A stretch of 64,000 bases of DNA from Zonotrichia leucophrys gambelii. Lineage: Eukaryota; Chordata; Aves; Passeriformes; Passerellidae. The notes beneath the pieces are model-generated. The model was not told the DNA's origin. It ran no database searches and worked only from the letters and a program-made list of their open reading frames with translations. Where the stretch lies: contig NC_088195.1 in assembly GCF_028769735.1 (NCBI RefSeq), forward strand, positions 868,001-932,000. The letters run 5' to 3'. Below are positions 35,257 through 48,224 of this stretch, piece after piece; position 1 is the first letter of the stretch, and each line of letters opens with the position of its first letter. The position numbers and the translations under genes were made by a program.

Positions 35257-37283
35257 GACAGCAGCTTTGGCCATGCTCCCCACCCTGGGCACACCCTGGT
35301 GACAGCTGTGTCCCAGCAGAGGTGGCAGCTCCGGGCAGTTGGGTTCAAGGTTCTCTCCATGGCTCACATTGATTCAGCTGCAAGCACATTAAAGAGTCAG
35401 CAACAAAGCACACCCATAGTTAATAAAATACAGATTTTCATCTGAAATCATGGCCTGAATCAGCTCCCTAATGGAGGGAGGGATGGCTGGGGGGGACAGT
35501 GAGATGTGTCCTGCCTGGGCACGTCCCTTCACCAAGGACTGAGCTCCACCAGTGCCCCCAGAGAGGGGGAGCAGCCAGCAGAGCCCTGGCGGAGCAGGGC
35601 ACACCACCAGCTCCGAGCCCTAAAGAACAAGTGCCTCTCTGGATAATTCCAGGAAAATCCCACCAGCCTGCAGGATCACACAATTCCCACCCAAACAATC
35701 TGAGGATGGTGAGCTCTCAGTCAGGTTCAACCAAATAATTCCATGTTGAATGTGGTGAGTTCCTGTGAGGGCTGGTGGGTTCTTCCCCAGGGTAATCCCA
35801 GGAGATGCTGCCATGGCCTGAGGAGGGAGAGGCTTCCCCAGGGCACCCCTGAGAGATCCTCTCACCCCCTGAGGAGGGTCAGGTTTGTGCCTGGCAGGAG
35901 CTGCCTCTCCTCAGCCCGCCTTAGAGAGGCTGTTGAGAAGCAGTTTCAAGTGCAGGCTGAGAGGGAAGCTAAAGTGACCAATAAAGTCTCTCTTCAGCAC
36001 TTGTAGAGCCTTTGGGATGCTCTTATAAATCAAAGCCTGCAGGTAGGCTCAGGTGCTGGAGCACAGCAGCACAAACAGCATTAATGAGGCCGTGGAACAT
36101 CATCCCCACAAGCAAAGGGGAGGGGGGTTCATCTTGCACAGCCTGTGCCTCTAATGATGGTGCAAGTCCTTCAGAAGGAAAAAAGGGACAGTCTGGGGAA
36201 AAGGACCTTCTGGGCTGGCTCCTTCCCAAAGATCCAGGAGCTGCTCATGTTGCCTGCCTGCTAATTGGAGTTGGCTGTAACTGATTTAGAAAGCGACGGC
36301 CTTAGGGAGCTGAGATTGTTGTTTGTGTTTGTCTGGGATTAAATACAGATGGAATTAAAACGAGGGGGGAAGAAAACCCCACAACAAACCCTCGGCTGCA
36401 GGAGGAAGCTTTGATGGAATGAATTCCTGCTGCCGGGTCGGGGTCTCGGTGCCATTCCCATGGAAGCACCGGGGAAACAATGAAAGGGTAGAGGCAGAAA
36501 TAGAAAGCAAAAAGATGAGTGGACTCTGATGAAAGGAGTCGTATTAATAATGAAAACTGGAGGGTTTGAAGCTGCTTTAGAGTGAATTTTCAAGGCACAG
36601 AGCCCCTGGGGAGCAGGTGGAGGCACAAAGCACAGCACTCCAGATGCTCAGAGCAGGACCCGGCTCCCAGCCAGGCTCTGGCAGCACAAACTGCAGGAGG
36701 AGACAGGGAAATACCAAAATACCTGCTGGGCTGGGCTGGCCAGGCCATTTTCCTCCAGCACCAGGAAAATTGGGGTCTCATGGCTTGAGGTCACAGCAAG
36801 ATTCCTTCACAGCTGAGTGCAAGCCATGGCACAAGCAATAAATCACGGCCGTGACAGAGCAGGAGCATCATTAGCAGCTTTCTCTCTGCAGAGGTGTGGG
36901 TGTGCAGGGGGCTGTGCTGCTCTGAGCAGTGGGAAAGGAAGGCAAGAAGGAGCTCAGCTCCTCTGACATTGAGCCTCGTGCACAGAGGCTGCTGTGGCTG
37001 CCAGCACTGGGAAAATCTGTCCTGGGAGGGAACTTTCCATATCAGCCCTGAGCCTTGGCTCGGCTCGTAGCCCTTGTTTTGAAAGCTTTGGGAACATTTG
37101 ATATCTGGTCTGTTTTTAGTGAGAGCAATTCAAAGAACCCCCCCTTGCTGGAACTGCAGCTCCTGGGGGCAGGGGATGGCAAAGGGCCCCGTGGTGTCCC
37201 TCAGGTCACCTCAGAGCTGGCTGCAGGGGACTGAGCAGCTCCTTGTGCCCGTGCTCACAGGGACCCAGGGTGAGGGAAGAGAC

Positions 37284-37421
37284 AGGGTCTGACTCCATGG
37301 TTCAGAAGGCTGAGTTATTATTTTATGATATATATTATATTAAAACTGTACTAAAAGAATAGAAGAAAGGATTTCATCAGAAGGCTAGCTAAGAATAGAA
37401 AAAGAAAGGATGATAACAATG
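37284..37421 (-). mobile_element. LTR fragment (songbird-type ERV), R/U5 part
   Basis: The reverse complement contains GCTAGCCTTCTGATGAAATC, CTTCTATTCTTTTAGTACAG and TCAGCCTTCTGAACCATGGA, matching the second half of the LTR at 62712-63091. The sequence beyond 37421 does not match that LTR's U3, so this is a truncated copy or a different U3 subtype. Confidence 0.85.
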
Positions 37422-38639
37422 GGGGCTGTGGGATGGTTCTGAGCCTGCTCCTCACACAGGGGGCTGGGGTCTGCACTATCCCAGCCACAAAAACTCAGCC
37501 CCTACAGCAGCAGCAACCAAAACTGCCCAAACAGAGACCAAGACCCTTCTACAAAAGCAGAAAAACCCTTTGTGTCCTCGAGACACTCCAACAAATACTC
37601 CCACAATGATATCCCTTTCAAGCCTGTGTTTCAGCAGTCTGGTGTTGAGTCTGAAGATGAAGGTGTGGCTGCTGAGAGGTGTCTGGAGTTTGTCACAGGT
37701 GAATTTCAGAAAGAAAACAGAAATATTTGACAGTGCCTTCAGCAGCTCAGCTCCTTGTTGTTGGGGATGGATGAAATGGTTAAGTGAAGGTGTCTTCTCT
37801 CTGTGCTTTCTTGGTTTCTCTGCCTCCCTGCTGGCACACGCATCCACATTCTCTGTTCCTCTCCCATCTGCTTCCCCTTCCCAAAATTCGAACATTTCAC
37901 TCTTAAAATTCTGCCTTCATGTATATGAATGAACAAGGAAAATATCACTGCAAGCCACGAGGGCTGGGTGCTGGGATGGTTCTGTTCTGCACGAGGGCTG
38001 GGATGGTTCTGCTCTGCACCACAAACCCCTCGGAGCTCTGGTGGCCTCCAGCCCTGCCTGGTTGTGCTGCTGGTGCTGAGCACCCCCTGTTTCCCCACCA
38101 GGCTCTCGGCTGTGCCTCTCAGGTGCTGAATTTGGGCAGGCAGGGGTGGTGCTGTCCCAAATCCCGGTGAGATGGGGGCACCACTCCAACATCAGCAGGG
38201 AGGGGCTCTGGGTGAGCTGCTGGCCTGGCTCCATGCCCAGCCCCTGGGGCTGTAACTGGAGCAGCACTGTGGGGAGATGAGGCCCCTGGAGCAGGGCAAG
38301 CTTTGAGGGAAGCAGCCCAAAGGACAGCACAGGGGGAGCTGCTCCAGTGTTGAATTACTGAGCCACACACGCAGTGTTTGCCTAACCAGCCAGACCTGAA
38401 TTGCTGTTCAAACACTGCTCTGCTGCCTGACGCTGGCAATCAGGGAGCTAATTACACTGGATTAGGGTTTTTCTCTTAATTACATGAAAAATTTAGCGCG
38501 GCTGATGTTCATGAGGCTGCAGGGGATTAGGGCGGAAGGAAGGCACGTGTTTGTCTGCAGGTCAATGGTGGAGCAGGGCAGGAATGTGCTGGGGCTGTGT
38601 CTGTGCCACCCCTGCAGCCAGCCTGGGCCCACTCCTGGG

Positions 38640-38707
38640 CTGGTGTTGGGAAGGGACAGAGGGACAGGGACAGGGACAGAGGGACAGGGACAGAGGGACA
38701 GGGACAG
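38640..38707 (+). repeat. (GGGACAGA)n short array
   Basis: Alternating GGGACAGA and GGGACA units. Confidence 0.9.
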
Positions 38708-39370
38708 ACGTGTGCCCTGAGCCCAGCCCAGCAAACCCCACTGCATCCAGGCCTGAGCATCATTCCGTGTGTTGCACACCCAGATTATTCAGAGCCAGCT
38801 CATCTGCTTATCTGCTGATTGATGCTGAGATGCTGCAAAGGGCATGTGCCGAAGGCTTAGCGACTTTCAGCGTGGAGATGGAAGAGATTTTGCTTTTTAT
38901 TTTTATTTTTATCCTTGATCTGCCCCAGAATAGCACTGGGGAAGCAGCTCAGAGGGGCAGCAGGAGCTTTCCTCGCACACCAGGAACCTGAGCTACCTCA
39001 AACCTCTGTCTGATGGAGATTGGGGCATGAATGAGCACACAGGGAGAGATTTGGATTTATATTTTAGAGCCTCCCCTCAGGATTCCTCAGTGCTTCCAGG
39101 ACAGGGAATGCACCAGCCAATGTCCCTGGGCCCAGCCAGCCCTGCTGGCCCTGCCTGGTGCTCCCTGCAGGTGACATTTCTGCATGCCCAGGGATGCTGA
39201 ACAGCCCCAAACACGCAGCCAGCCCCTGCTGGGGCTTTGCCAGAGCCCAGGCAGGCAGCAGGGCCAGGGGAGAGCTGCAGGCAGCCCTGGGGCACTGCCA
39301 GCCTGCCCGGGCTCTCTGTCCTCACACGACCTGCAGACCCAGCCCTTTGTGAGGCTCTGCCCCAATTCAC

Positions 39371-39540
39371 AGCCAGAAAATGCCCATGGCCAGCTGCAGC
39401 TCTGCCTCTGTTCCCAGCCAGAAAATGCCCATGGCCAGCTGCAGCTCTGCCCCATTTCACAACCAGAAAATGCCCATGGCCAGCTGCAGCTCTGCCCCTG
39501 TTCCCAACCAGAAAATGCCCATGGCCAGCTGCAGCTCTGG
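39371..39540 (+). repeat. 45-bp tandem repeat, four copies
   Basis: GAAAATGCCCATGGCCAGCT begins at 39376, 39421, 39466 and 39511, an exact 45-bp period. Unit identity is very high, so it is a young expansion. A CATCTCCCT 9-bp array follows at 39563-39605. Confidence 0.95.
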
Positions 39541-40899
39541 AGGGCCTGGGGGGTGGGAGACACTCATCTCCCTCATCTCCCTCATCTCCCTCATCTCCCT
39601 CATTTCCCGGGAGCTGAGCTGAGCTCGGTAATTCTCTCACATCCTCTGCCCCAGCAAGGTTAGATCTGATCAGTAACACATGACTGGCTCTGCATGCACA
39701 AGTGGAACCAAAAATATGCACGGCCCCCTTGTTCACCTGCTGGCTCCTGCCTGACCCAGAGCGGCACAGAACCACCAGGCAGGGTTTATCCACAGCTTTA
39801 TAAACCCCACAGACAATAAAATGTGGATTCTCTTATTTCCTTCTGGGCTTTGGCCCTCGGCAGCTCCGAGTCTGGCTCGTGTTCCAGCATCCCCGGGAGG
39901 TGCTGGGCAGGAAATCGAAGCCATTTCAAACATATTACTTACATGATGTTTTCAAAGAGGAAAGAGAATAATATTTCCTGAGGAACTCTGCGGCTCCCAC
40001 CTGATCAGCTGGAAGCCGTGGCTTTGGAGAAACAGGGTTTTTTGTGTGGCAATTTTTGACAGTCATTTAGTTTTTCCCTCCTTGGGGAGAATCACGATGC
40101 ACTGAAGCTCGTTTAGAGCAAACTCCACATTAGACAGTCTTGTCTAAGTGGCTTTTGATGCCATTTTACATGGCCACTCAAGGTCAGCAAAGCAAAGCAA
40201 GCAGGACCAATCCCTTCAGCTGTGAAATGCAGAGCTGGAGGAGGATGTTCCTGGGGAGAGAGAGCCTGGCACGGAGCTGTGCAGGATTATTCAGCTGGAA
40301 GGGCACAGGTGAGCTGTGGACACACAACACAGATGCAGGGCTATTTTGGGGGCTTTGGGCAAGAGCTGCAAATGGTTTGTGACAGGCAGGTACCTGGTGC
40401 CTGCCTTGGCCTGAATAACACCAGAACGACACCAGCTGTGGGCTTGCTGTGGTGTTTGCTGTCCCTCACAGAGCTCAGGCTCAGCACTCAGCCCTGTTCT
40501 CCTGTTATTCACTGTTATTCTCCTGTTATTCACTCCCCAAACGTCTCTCACAGCTCCCTCCATCCCTGAGTGTGTCCTGCAGGCACAGCCAGGCAGTTTT
40601 GGGTTTCTGTGCTGCCTCTTGTGTCCCTTTGGGTCCCTCTAACACCGAGCCCAGCTCTGGCTCAGAGCAAAGGGCAGAGAGTGGGGAAAGGCAGGGAATG
40701 ACCCTGCCCTGGGTTTGTGGCACGCACAGGGCTCAGGGGCAGCCTGGGCTGTGCCCACCCAGTGCAGCAGGGTGGGCAGAGCCTTCCTGGGGGCACAGAA
40801 TGGAAGGAGCTTCCCTCGGGATGGGAGGGAGAGCTGGGCCTCCAGGAGAAGACAATGCTGCTGATTTAAAGCACCATCCAAAGCAATCCAGCCTCGCCA

Positions 40900-41130
40900 G
40901 CCCAAATTTCAATCTAATGAATCCATCCCCGGAAGAATACTACTTAATTAATTAGCAGCTCATTTGCATGAGGTGGCATGTTATTAAAGTTGTGCTGCTG
41001 CAAGTAGGGCTGTGACAAGGTGTGAGCTGACAGCTTTTCAAATAAAAAGTCTTTTCAAGGAATGATCTCCTGAACTGGCAGCTTTGTTCTGAACGAGCCT
41101 CTCCTGCAGTAATAAATTAAAGACATGGGG
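40900..41130. other. AT-rich unique island, candidate conserved noncoding element
   Basis: Contains TACTTAATTAATTAGCAGC, CATTTGCATGAGG (octamer-like ATTTGCAT), GTTATTAAAGTTG and GTAATAAATTAAAGAC. No repeat structure. Confidence 0.35.
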
Positions 41131-43359
41131 CTGCTGATTAGGCTCTGCATGGTGCCTGTGTGCCACCCTCCCTGCCTCATCCAGAGCAGCTCTGCACGAG
41201 GGTGGGAGAGCCTGGAGGAGCAAGGAACCTCTCCAGTGGCAATTTCTCATAAGGGTTTGTCCTGTCAGGCTGTCTGAGCTGCTGCTTCACCCCAACAATT
41301 GGCTCCTGCCCTTCCAGAACCCTGCAGAAAGGCAGCAGGGATCCTTCTCCTCATCTCTTTCCTCGTGGGAGTGGAATAAATGTTTGTGGAATGTCTTCTC
41401 CTGGCAGATCCAACACTGTGGGTGCCCCCACACAGACAGTGAGGCTGGGGGTCCCTGCCCACCCTACCTGCCCACCCTGCTCCCTCTCCCACCCCCTGGA
41501 ACGCCAAGGAACAAACCCAGGCCCAGCTGCACAGCCAGGAGAGTCAGAGATCCTGCAAGGCAGGAATTGTCTGAGCCAGGGGCAATTTTAAATTCCCAAT
41601 TTACTCCATTGGAAAGGTGGGCTCCAGGTGAGAGGGGACCTGTGTGGCTCTCCTGGGGAGCTGGGGGGTGCTGGGATGATCCGCCAGGGCCTGAAATGCA
41701 GACTTTGTGCAGCCTTTGTGCAGCCTTTCTCGCCAGGGCTTTGCACGGGCAGCCCCAGCAGTGATTAGTGGGAGTGTTTAATGTTCACTTGGGCAGTGTG
41801 AGCTGGGAGGGGATGGATTTGCTCTCAGGAGCTGCTTTGCTCCCAGCCTGACAGCACCATGGGCTCCTGCAGGGACCCATCCATGGAGGCTGTGGGGCCA
41901 AGACAAAGGTGGCGCCCACGGGGACAGAGCCATTCCCTCCTAATGTGGGAGAAAGGCATAAAGAAAATGTGACAGGAGAGAAAGAGCCTGGCAGAGAGGG
42001 AGCCTGCAGGTAATGAAGTTAATTGGATATGCTGATTGGAATGGAATGTGCATGTAAGGTTTGTCATTAGCTTTCTCAGGGACACATCTGTGATTTAAAG
42101 GAAAGGCACCCAATGGGGTTCCTGTTGCACTTGAATTCCGAGGGGAGAATTCCCACATGGAGCCCAGTCCCATCCTGCTGCTCCTGCCTGCAGGGAAGGC
42201 TGGATGGGGACATGGGGAGGGATCCTGCAGGGGCCTGGAAACTTTTTGGGTAATAATTTGCAGTTCCAGATGTGGATTCTCCTCTCCTGGATGTTGCTGT
42301 GGGGGTCTGAGGATGCAGGACGAAGAGAATCATGCAGGGCCAGATTTCACTTCAATGCCATTACAAAAATCAGCAAGTTCAGGCAGCGCCTGCTGCTCCT
42401 GGCACTGGGGATCCTCTCAGGAACCCCTCCACTGCCTCCCTGGTGTTTCCACATGGAAACCAGAGTGCTTTGGGACCATGAGGCCCCTGCAGAGGTGGGG
42501 AGGAGTCAATGGTGGCCCCGCTGCAGGACCCAGGCTGGGCAATCAGCCCCTCATGCTCGGGCTTATTCAGCTGTTTTCCCTGGCACCAGGAATTCCACCC
42601 TGAGTCAGCCTGCTGGAAACACCCCTAATGCAAACAGACAGGTAATTTAATCACGGAAAGTTCCTGCGAAGAGATTCGATGTCTCCTAATGGGAGCCTGC
42701 TGGGGGGAATGCAGAGCTATCCCAGCACCGGCACTGCCTGGGCACAGCACCTGAGGGGAACTTTCCTGCACGAGGTGTGCTGGAGCTTCATGTCAGATTA
42801 GATCCGTGAGTGGCTCCTACACGCTGCCACAATGTGGTATTTGGCTAATCTCTGCTGATAAAGCCCAGCTTAGCCTGCAGCTGCATTGTGGGGGTATTAG
42901 AGAGCTCAGTGTGAGCTCTGCAGGGCTGCAGCTCCTGCACCCAGCACATCCTGCTCCTCCACCGGGCTGCCCTGTGAGCTGGGATGAGTTTGGATTTGCA
43001 GATTATGTCAGTAGGCACTTCTCAGCAGAGATTTGTAAACACCCAGCAGGAGGGATGGGCTGGATGTGGCCCGGGCAGCTCCTCGGGTCCCTGTTCCGAG
43101 TGTGGCAGCCTGTGGCGTGTCCTCCTGGGCTCTGCTGCCCCTCTGATCCCTGTTTCCAGCTCCTGAGGTGCCTCTCCCACCCCTGTGCTCCATCCATCCC
43201 CACCCTCTTCCCTCTGTGTCCCTCTCCTGATCCCTTCCACGGCCATCACCCTGTCAGGAGAAGGGTGGGGACAGGAGCAAATGGGACTGGGGGATCCCAG
43301 CCCACCCCTGTGCTCCCCTGTCCCCCAGGGCCGTGCCAGACCAGCCCTGGATTGGGATA

Positions 43360-43590
43360 AACCCTGAACTGGGGAAGAGCTCTGGATTGGGATGAGCCCT
43401 GGATTGGGGGTGAGCCCTGGATTTAGGGAAGAGCCCTGGATTGGGGGTGAGCCCTGGATTTAGGGAAGAGCCCTGGATTGGGGGTGAGCCCTCGATTTGG
43501 GGAAGAGCCCTGGACTGGATTTGGGATGAGCCCTGGATTTGGGGAAGATCCCTGGTTTGGGGATGAGCCCTGGATTTGGGATGAGCCCGC
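43360..43590 (+). repeat. Minisatellite of GAGCCCTGGATT units (~22/44 bp)
   Basis: About ten copies of TGAGCCCTGGATT or AGAGCCCTGGATT, alternating in pairs through GGGGGTGAG and TTTAGGGAAGAG. Confidence 0.9.
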
Positions 43591-45189
43591 AGGTGCAGTG
43601 CTGGTCCCACCCCTGCTCCAGAGACAGCTCAGGAGCTGCCAGGCCCCAGCAGGGCACCCACATGTGAGGCAGAGGAATGATTTCCCTCCCCAAACGTCAA
43701 CAAGAGGCTTTCTGCTGTGTGAGATGATCCCTTTCTTCCTCCCCGGCCGCAGGAATCATCGCTCTCCTCTCTGACATCATCATTTGTTGCCATGGAAACC
43801 GAGCCCTGAGCTGGAGATGCAGTGGAGCATCCCGGTGTCACTGGGTGCCCTCGGCCTGGGCTGTGGCCAGGGGGCTCTGGGGGTTCTGGGGGCTCTGGGG
43901 CTCCAACACCCACCCAGGGAGGCTCTGCTGTCCCCCTGTCCTGTGCCCTGGGCACAGAATCCCTGAGAGCCCCGGGGCTGCTCCCTGGCCATTGTGGGGG
44001 CAGGAGGGCGCAGGCAGTGCCAGCACCCCGTGCTGTGCCCCAAAACTCCATCCCAGGCACCAAACCCATCCCAGGCACAGCTCCGAGCCCTCAGCCGGGC
44101 TGCAGGGGCACTCAGCGCTGCCTCCAGCCCCGAGCTGCAATTCCCAGTTGGAATTGGTCTGCACCAGCCTTGTCCAGTGGTATCTCTCTTTATTAGCCCT
44201 GTCTGACCTCATTACTAGAAAGAAGCTCAATTTAACGAGCTGCTGGTGCCCTGAGGGAACTCTGGAAAACAGTTGTTTTTCACAAAGGCTGCTGATCCTT
44301 CATGTCCGGGCTCCCATTCCTGTCTGGCCATTAATCAGCCCTTTGTACGGTGGCTGTGGAGCCCTGGCAGCCCCGCGTTCCTGCTCTTTATTCCTGGGTG
44401 ATTTCTGTCCCTCTGTCCCCGCTGCAGCATGGGTGACTCCGGTGGCAGCACCCAGTAAGGCACTGGGCTCATACTGGTGTGGCTCTGCCTCTGATTCCTG
44501 GTATTTCACTGGGGCTGTGACAATCCTAATTCTCACAGGTGGAATTAAAGCAGGGTTTGACCTGCCTTTTGGGGGATTTTGCTTTCTCTGACCTTCTGCC
44601 TTTTGGGGGATTTTGCTTTCTGAAAATTCAGGGCTTTCGAGGCAGGCTTGGGCTGGCAGCTTAATCCTGCCAGGGGTTCTGTGCCTGGCTGTGGGTGTTC
44701 CACAGAGCACTCACATTCCCACCTGATGTCCTTCTGTAGCACTGAGCGCTCGGGAGGTAAAGGGGAAAAGAGAGAAATGCAGGAAATGAATGTGTTTGTG
44801 TGTATCCAACATGTCTGTGCATGGCAGGAGGCACCGGGGCCCTTTCCAAGGGGAGGATTTATTTGGAGAGGGTGCAGAGGAGTTTCTCCCCTGGTATTTC
44901 CAGCTGGGGTGGCTCATTTCTCAGCTAAACCATAAGATTTTTAACAATCTGCTCTCTTGGCTTCTGGGAACATGCATCAGAAAAAAGAGCCAGCCCTTTC
45001 TGTGCCAGTCCTGCCTCTTCCGAAGGTTTGGCCTTGGGGTTTTCCTGCCTTTTGCTCCGTTGTGCAGCCAGGCAGGGAATTTCGGGGTGGCAGAAAGGGC
45101 CGGGACAGCACAGCCCGGCGGGAGCCGATGGCACCTCTGGGATAAGGAGTTTGCCTAGGGCCGTGTTCCTTCTCCTGGAGGGGCGGTAG

Positions 45190-45590
45190 GCGCATCCCGG
45201 CAATTCCCGAAAATTCCCGGCAATTCCCGACAATTCCCGACAATTCCCGGCTCATTCCTGGCAATTCCCGGCAATTCCCGACAATTCCCGACAATTCCCG
45301 GCAATTCCCGGCTCATTCCTGGCAATTCCCGGCAATTCCCGGTACATCCTTGGCGCATCCCGGAACATTCCCAGCACATCCCCGGCACATCCCAGCAATT
45401 CCCGGCTCATTTCTGGGACAATCCCGGCAATTCCCAGCAATTCCCGGCTCATCCCTGGCAATTCCCCACACATTCCCGGGACATCCCGGGAATTCCCGGT
45501 ACATCCTTGGAACATCCCCGGCTCATCCCCGGCTCATCCCCGGCTCATCCCCGGCTCATCCCCGGCCCATCCCCGCTGTCGCTGCCCGCC
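45190..45590 (+). repeat. Minisatellite on a 10-bp CAATTCCCGG unit
   Basis: About 400 bp of CAATTCCCGG, CAATTCCCGA, CTCATCCCCGG and CACATCCC variants. It begins with AATTCCCG-rich units and ends with five pure GGCTCATCCCC units. Confidence 0.95.
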
Positions 45591-46435
45591 CATGGCTCCC
45601 CCAGCCCCGTTCCCACCCCGCATCTCCCCAAACGCACAGATCCTGGTGGGAAAGGCAATGTCAGGAGTTTGTTTCTCCCGCTGCCCTCCCCGCGCACAGC
45701 CCCCGAGGCCATCAATTATTAACTCGGGCAAGAGAAGGCGGCGTTTCCTCCGCAGCAGCGGCTGCTGGCAGGGATGGGGCTTGTCACAGCCCGGGCAGGT
45801 TTTCCTGCGGGAGCAGGGCGGTGTTTGGGAGGGATGGAGGGATGCTTGGAGCGTGTGGTGCTGTGCCAGAGCTCTGCTCGCTCAGCACGACGGGCTGGGC
45901 TGGCCTTGCCTCGCTGAACCCTCCAGGCAGGAAAGTGGCAGAAGCATCTCCAGGTTTTAAGCAGGGATGATGCTCCAGGAGGATTCCGTGGCAGGAAGAG
46001 GTGGTGGAGATTATCCAAGTGTCATTCTATAGGTGTCTGGAGAATTAAAATATACCTCTGCAGTATCTTGGCTTTGCTGTTGGCTGTAGAGTTTTGTGGT
46101 CTCCTTTCAGGTTTATTTTAGAGAGAATCTTAAAAGTTTACAGTTTTCCTTCCCCCTGGATGGTCAATCATGGCTCACTGGAGGTCTCTGTGCTCGCCTT
46201 GCAACCACAAAACTCTCTTATTATTTCTCCTGGAGTGGAGAAATCACACTGGCTGCAGTGGAGACAGAACCTTCGCTCCAGCTCCTGCTCCCACTCTGCT
46301 CTGTCTGCAGTTAAAGCTGAAATTTTTGGATTCATTCCTTTCCCTACCTTGTCCCCCTCTTCCCTCACCCCAAAACAAGGGCAGGATTTGTCAGCTGTGA
46401 GTGCCCCTGACCTGTGTGTGTGTTTTGCCCTGCAG

Positions 46436-46570
46436 ATCCGGGCGGACGGGCCGCCCCAGGGCGGGATCCAGTACGAGGTGGTGCCGGTGTTCAAGGACGG
46501 CAGCCCGGTGCTGCGGGACATGGCCTTCTCCGTGGACCACAAGTACCTGTACGTCATGTCAGAGCGCCAG
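46436..46570 (+). CDS. PLXNA2: Plexin-A2 exon 4: end of the sema domain (gene continues past the window)
   Basis: This 135-nt exon encodes residues 458-502 in phase 0 at both ends. A GTTTTGCCCTGCAG acceptor precedes [10 protein letters not shown], and the exon closes with YLYVMSERQ before a strong GTGAGTGCC donor. In plexin-A proteins SERQ is followed by the VTRVPVESC linker into the first PSI domain, so this exon ends just short of the sema boundary. It has no cysteine, as expected for the last propeller segment. The joined window product is 502 residues of a receptor usually near 1,890, so the PSI and IPT domains, transmembrane segment and cytoplasmic GAP region are missing. I found no VPVESC-type exon between 46571 and 64000 and take them to lie downstream. 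Confidence 0.95.
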
Positions 46571-47875
46571 GTGAGTGCCTGCTGCCCTGCCCGCGGCATC
46601 CCTGCTCCTTCCCTCAGCACTGTGCTCTGGAGATCAGCCCCGAGGGGCTGCATGGGGATAAGGGCTTGGAGCGCCAGGAGCAGCTTGGGTTTTTGTGCCC
46701 CTGAGCAGGAATTGGCATCATTGGGGGAGAGCTGAACCTGCTTGTTCCTGGCTGGAAGGGATGGGAACTGAGCTGGTTTGGGGCTCTGAGCTGTTCCTAC
46801 CTCGGCCATGAGCCACAGGGGTTCCTTGGTTAAAAAGTTATTTGAAAACAAGGGAGAAATGTTTGAGGAGAGGGCAAAGTCTTCTCCCCACTGAAAGCCT
46901 CGAGTGAGTGAACCCCTGAGGCTGAGGAAGGCATTTTGTGCCTGTTGGAGACACTCAGGGACAGACACTTGCATGAGCAGCCACAATTTCAGATCCCATC
47001 CAGCTCAGGCTGGATAATGAGATCTGTGCAAACTTTGCAATTGAATTATTTTATTCAAATGTTAATGCTTGGTCACTGTGCAGGAGCCACGTGCTGCCCA
47101 TGCTCCCAGCAGGGAGGAAAGGACCCAGTGTGGAACTCAAACAGTTGAGGAAGTGTTTTCATTAGGAGCAAAGTCCAGGGGGAATGCCTCTAACTCATCT
47201 TTTATGAGGCAAGAGCGTCTTAATATTCATCAAAGCGCTAATTTGCTTAATTGTGAAACAAAAAGATGTGAAGAGAATTAGCAAATAATAGAATATTCCT
47301 GGAACGTTAATTCCATTTCCAGCCACGGCTCTGCCTTGGGGAGACTCCAGGAGCTGGGGGCTGTTGCTTCTCATTCCTTGCAGGCTTTGCCACAGGATTT
47401 GCCTGTTGCCCTTGCAGCAACGCGTGCTCTGGGTCCCAAAATGCAGCAGCCCATGCATATGGATCTGTCAGCTCCTGTGGTGACCCCAGTGCCCCCATCC
47501 TGCAGTGTGATAGGTCAGCAAAGTGCAGCCAAGGAGATATTGTTCCCTGGTTCTCTATAAAGGAGGCTGATGATTGAAAAGGGGTCAGCACCAAGGGGAG
47601 GAGGGAGGTCCAGCAGCCCCGGAGGGCTGAGGCTGTAAATGGTGAGAGGAGCCCTCAGAAGGACTGAGAATACACAGCAAAAAACGGCCTCTGAGGGCTG
47701 GAAATGGAGAACAAACCGAGATTTGCCACAGCAGAATGCCACAGAGAGCAGCTGCTCCTGGCAGGGCTGTGCTGCAGTAAACGTGGGGGGAGGATTGCTC
47801 AGAGCTGGGGTTTGATATCTGAGACAGATCCAGGCCAGGGCTGTGTCCACACACAGCCCTTGAGAATGGCTGAGG

Positions 47876-48095
47876 TTGTGGAATTCACCTGGGGAAGGTG
47901 CTGGGGTTTGTGGAATTTACCTGGGGAAGGTGCTGGTGCTTGTGCAATCACCTGCAGAAGGTGCTGGGGTTTGTGGAATTTACCTGGGGAAGGTGGTGGT
48001 GCTTGTGCAATCACCTGCAGAAGGTGCTGGGGGTTTGTGAATTCACCTGGGGAAGGTGTTGAGGGTTTCTGGAATTTACATGGGGAAGGTGCTCC
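47876..48095 (+). repeat. Minisatellite of ACCTGGGGAAGGTGCTGG units (~31/62 bp)
   Basis: GGGGAAGGTGCTGG with GTGGAATTTACCTG repeats about seven times. Units with TGCAATCACCTGCAG alternate, giving a 62-bp higher-order period. Confidence 0.9.
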
Positions 48096-48224
48096 CCAAC
48101 AGCTGCTGGCACCTCCTGAGCCCCTCTGGGCATGGGGACAGCCCTGGGACAGCCCTGGGATGGGGTCTGGGGGCAGCTCCAAGGCCTGGGGCTGTGGGGA
48201 TGAGCTGTGAAGGGACTGTGAGGC

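Larger units (their letters stand above)
19670..46435 (+). other. PLXNA2: PLXNA2 intron 3
   Basis: About 26.8 kb with a GTGAGC donor and a CCTGCAG acceptor. I find no coding exon inside it. It carries CR1 tails, an LTR piece, many minisatellites and the AT-rich islands listed separately. Unlisted stretches of more than 300 bp, for example 35500-37080, 40150-40880 and 41700-43340, show no feature I can name. Confidence 0.8.

Noticed and set aside
39184..39663. 159-residue open frame with four 15-residue repeats
   Set aside because: The 45-bp period keeps the frame open by chance. There are no coding features outside the array.
45350..45970. 206-residue open frame over the CCCGG array
   Set aside because: Pro/Ile/His/Ser repeats mirror the minisatellite. 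No start context or homologue recognised.
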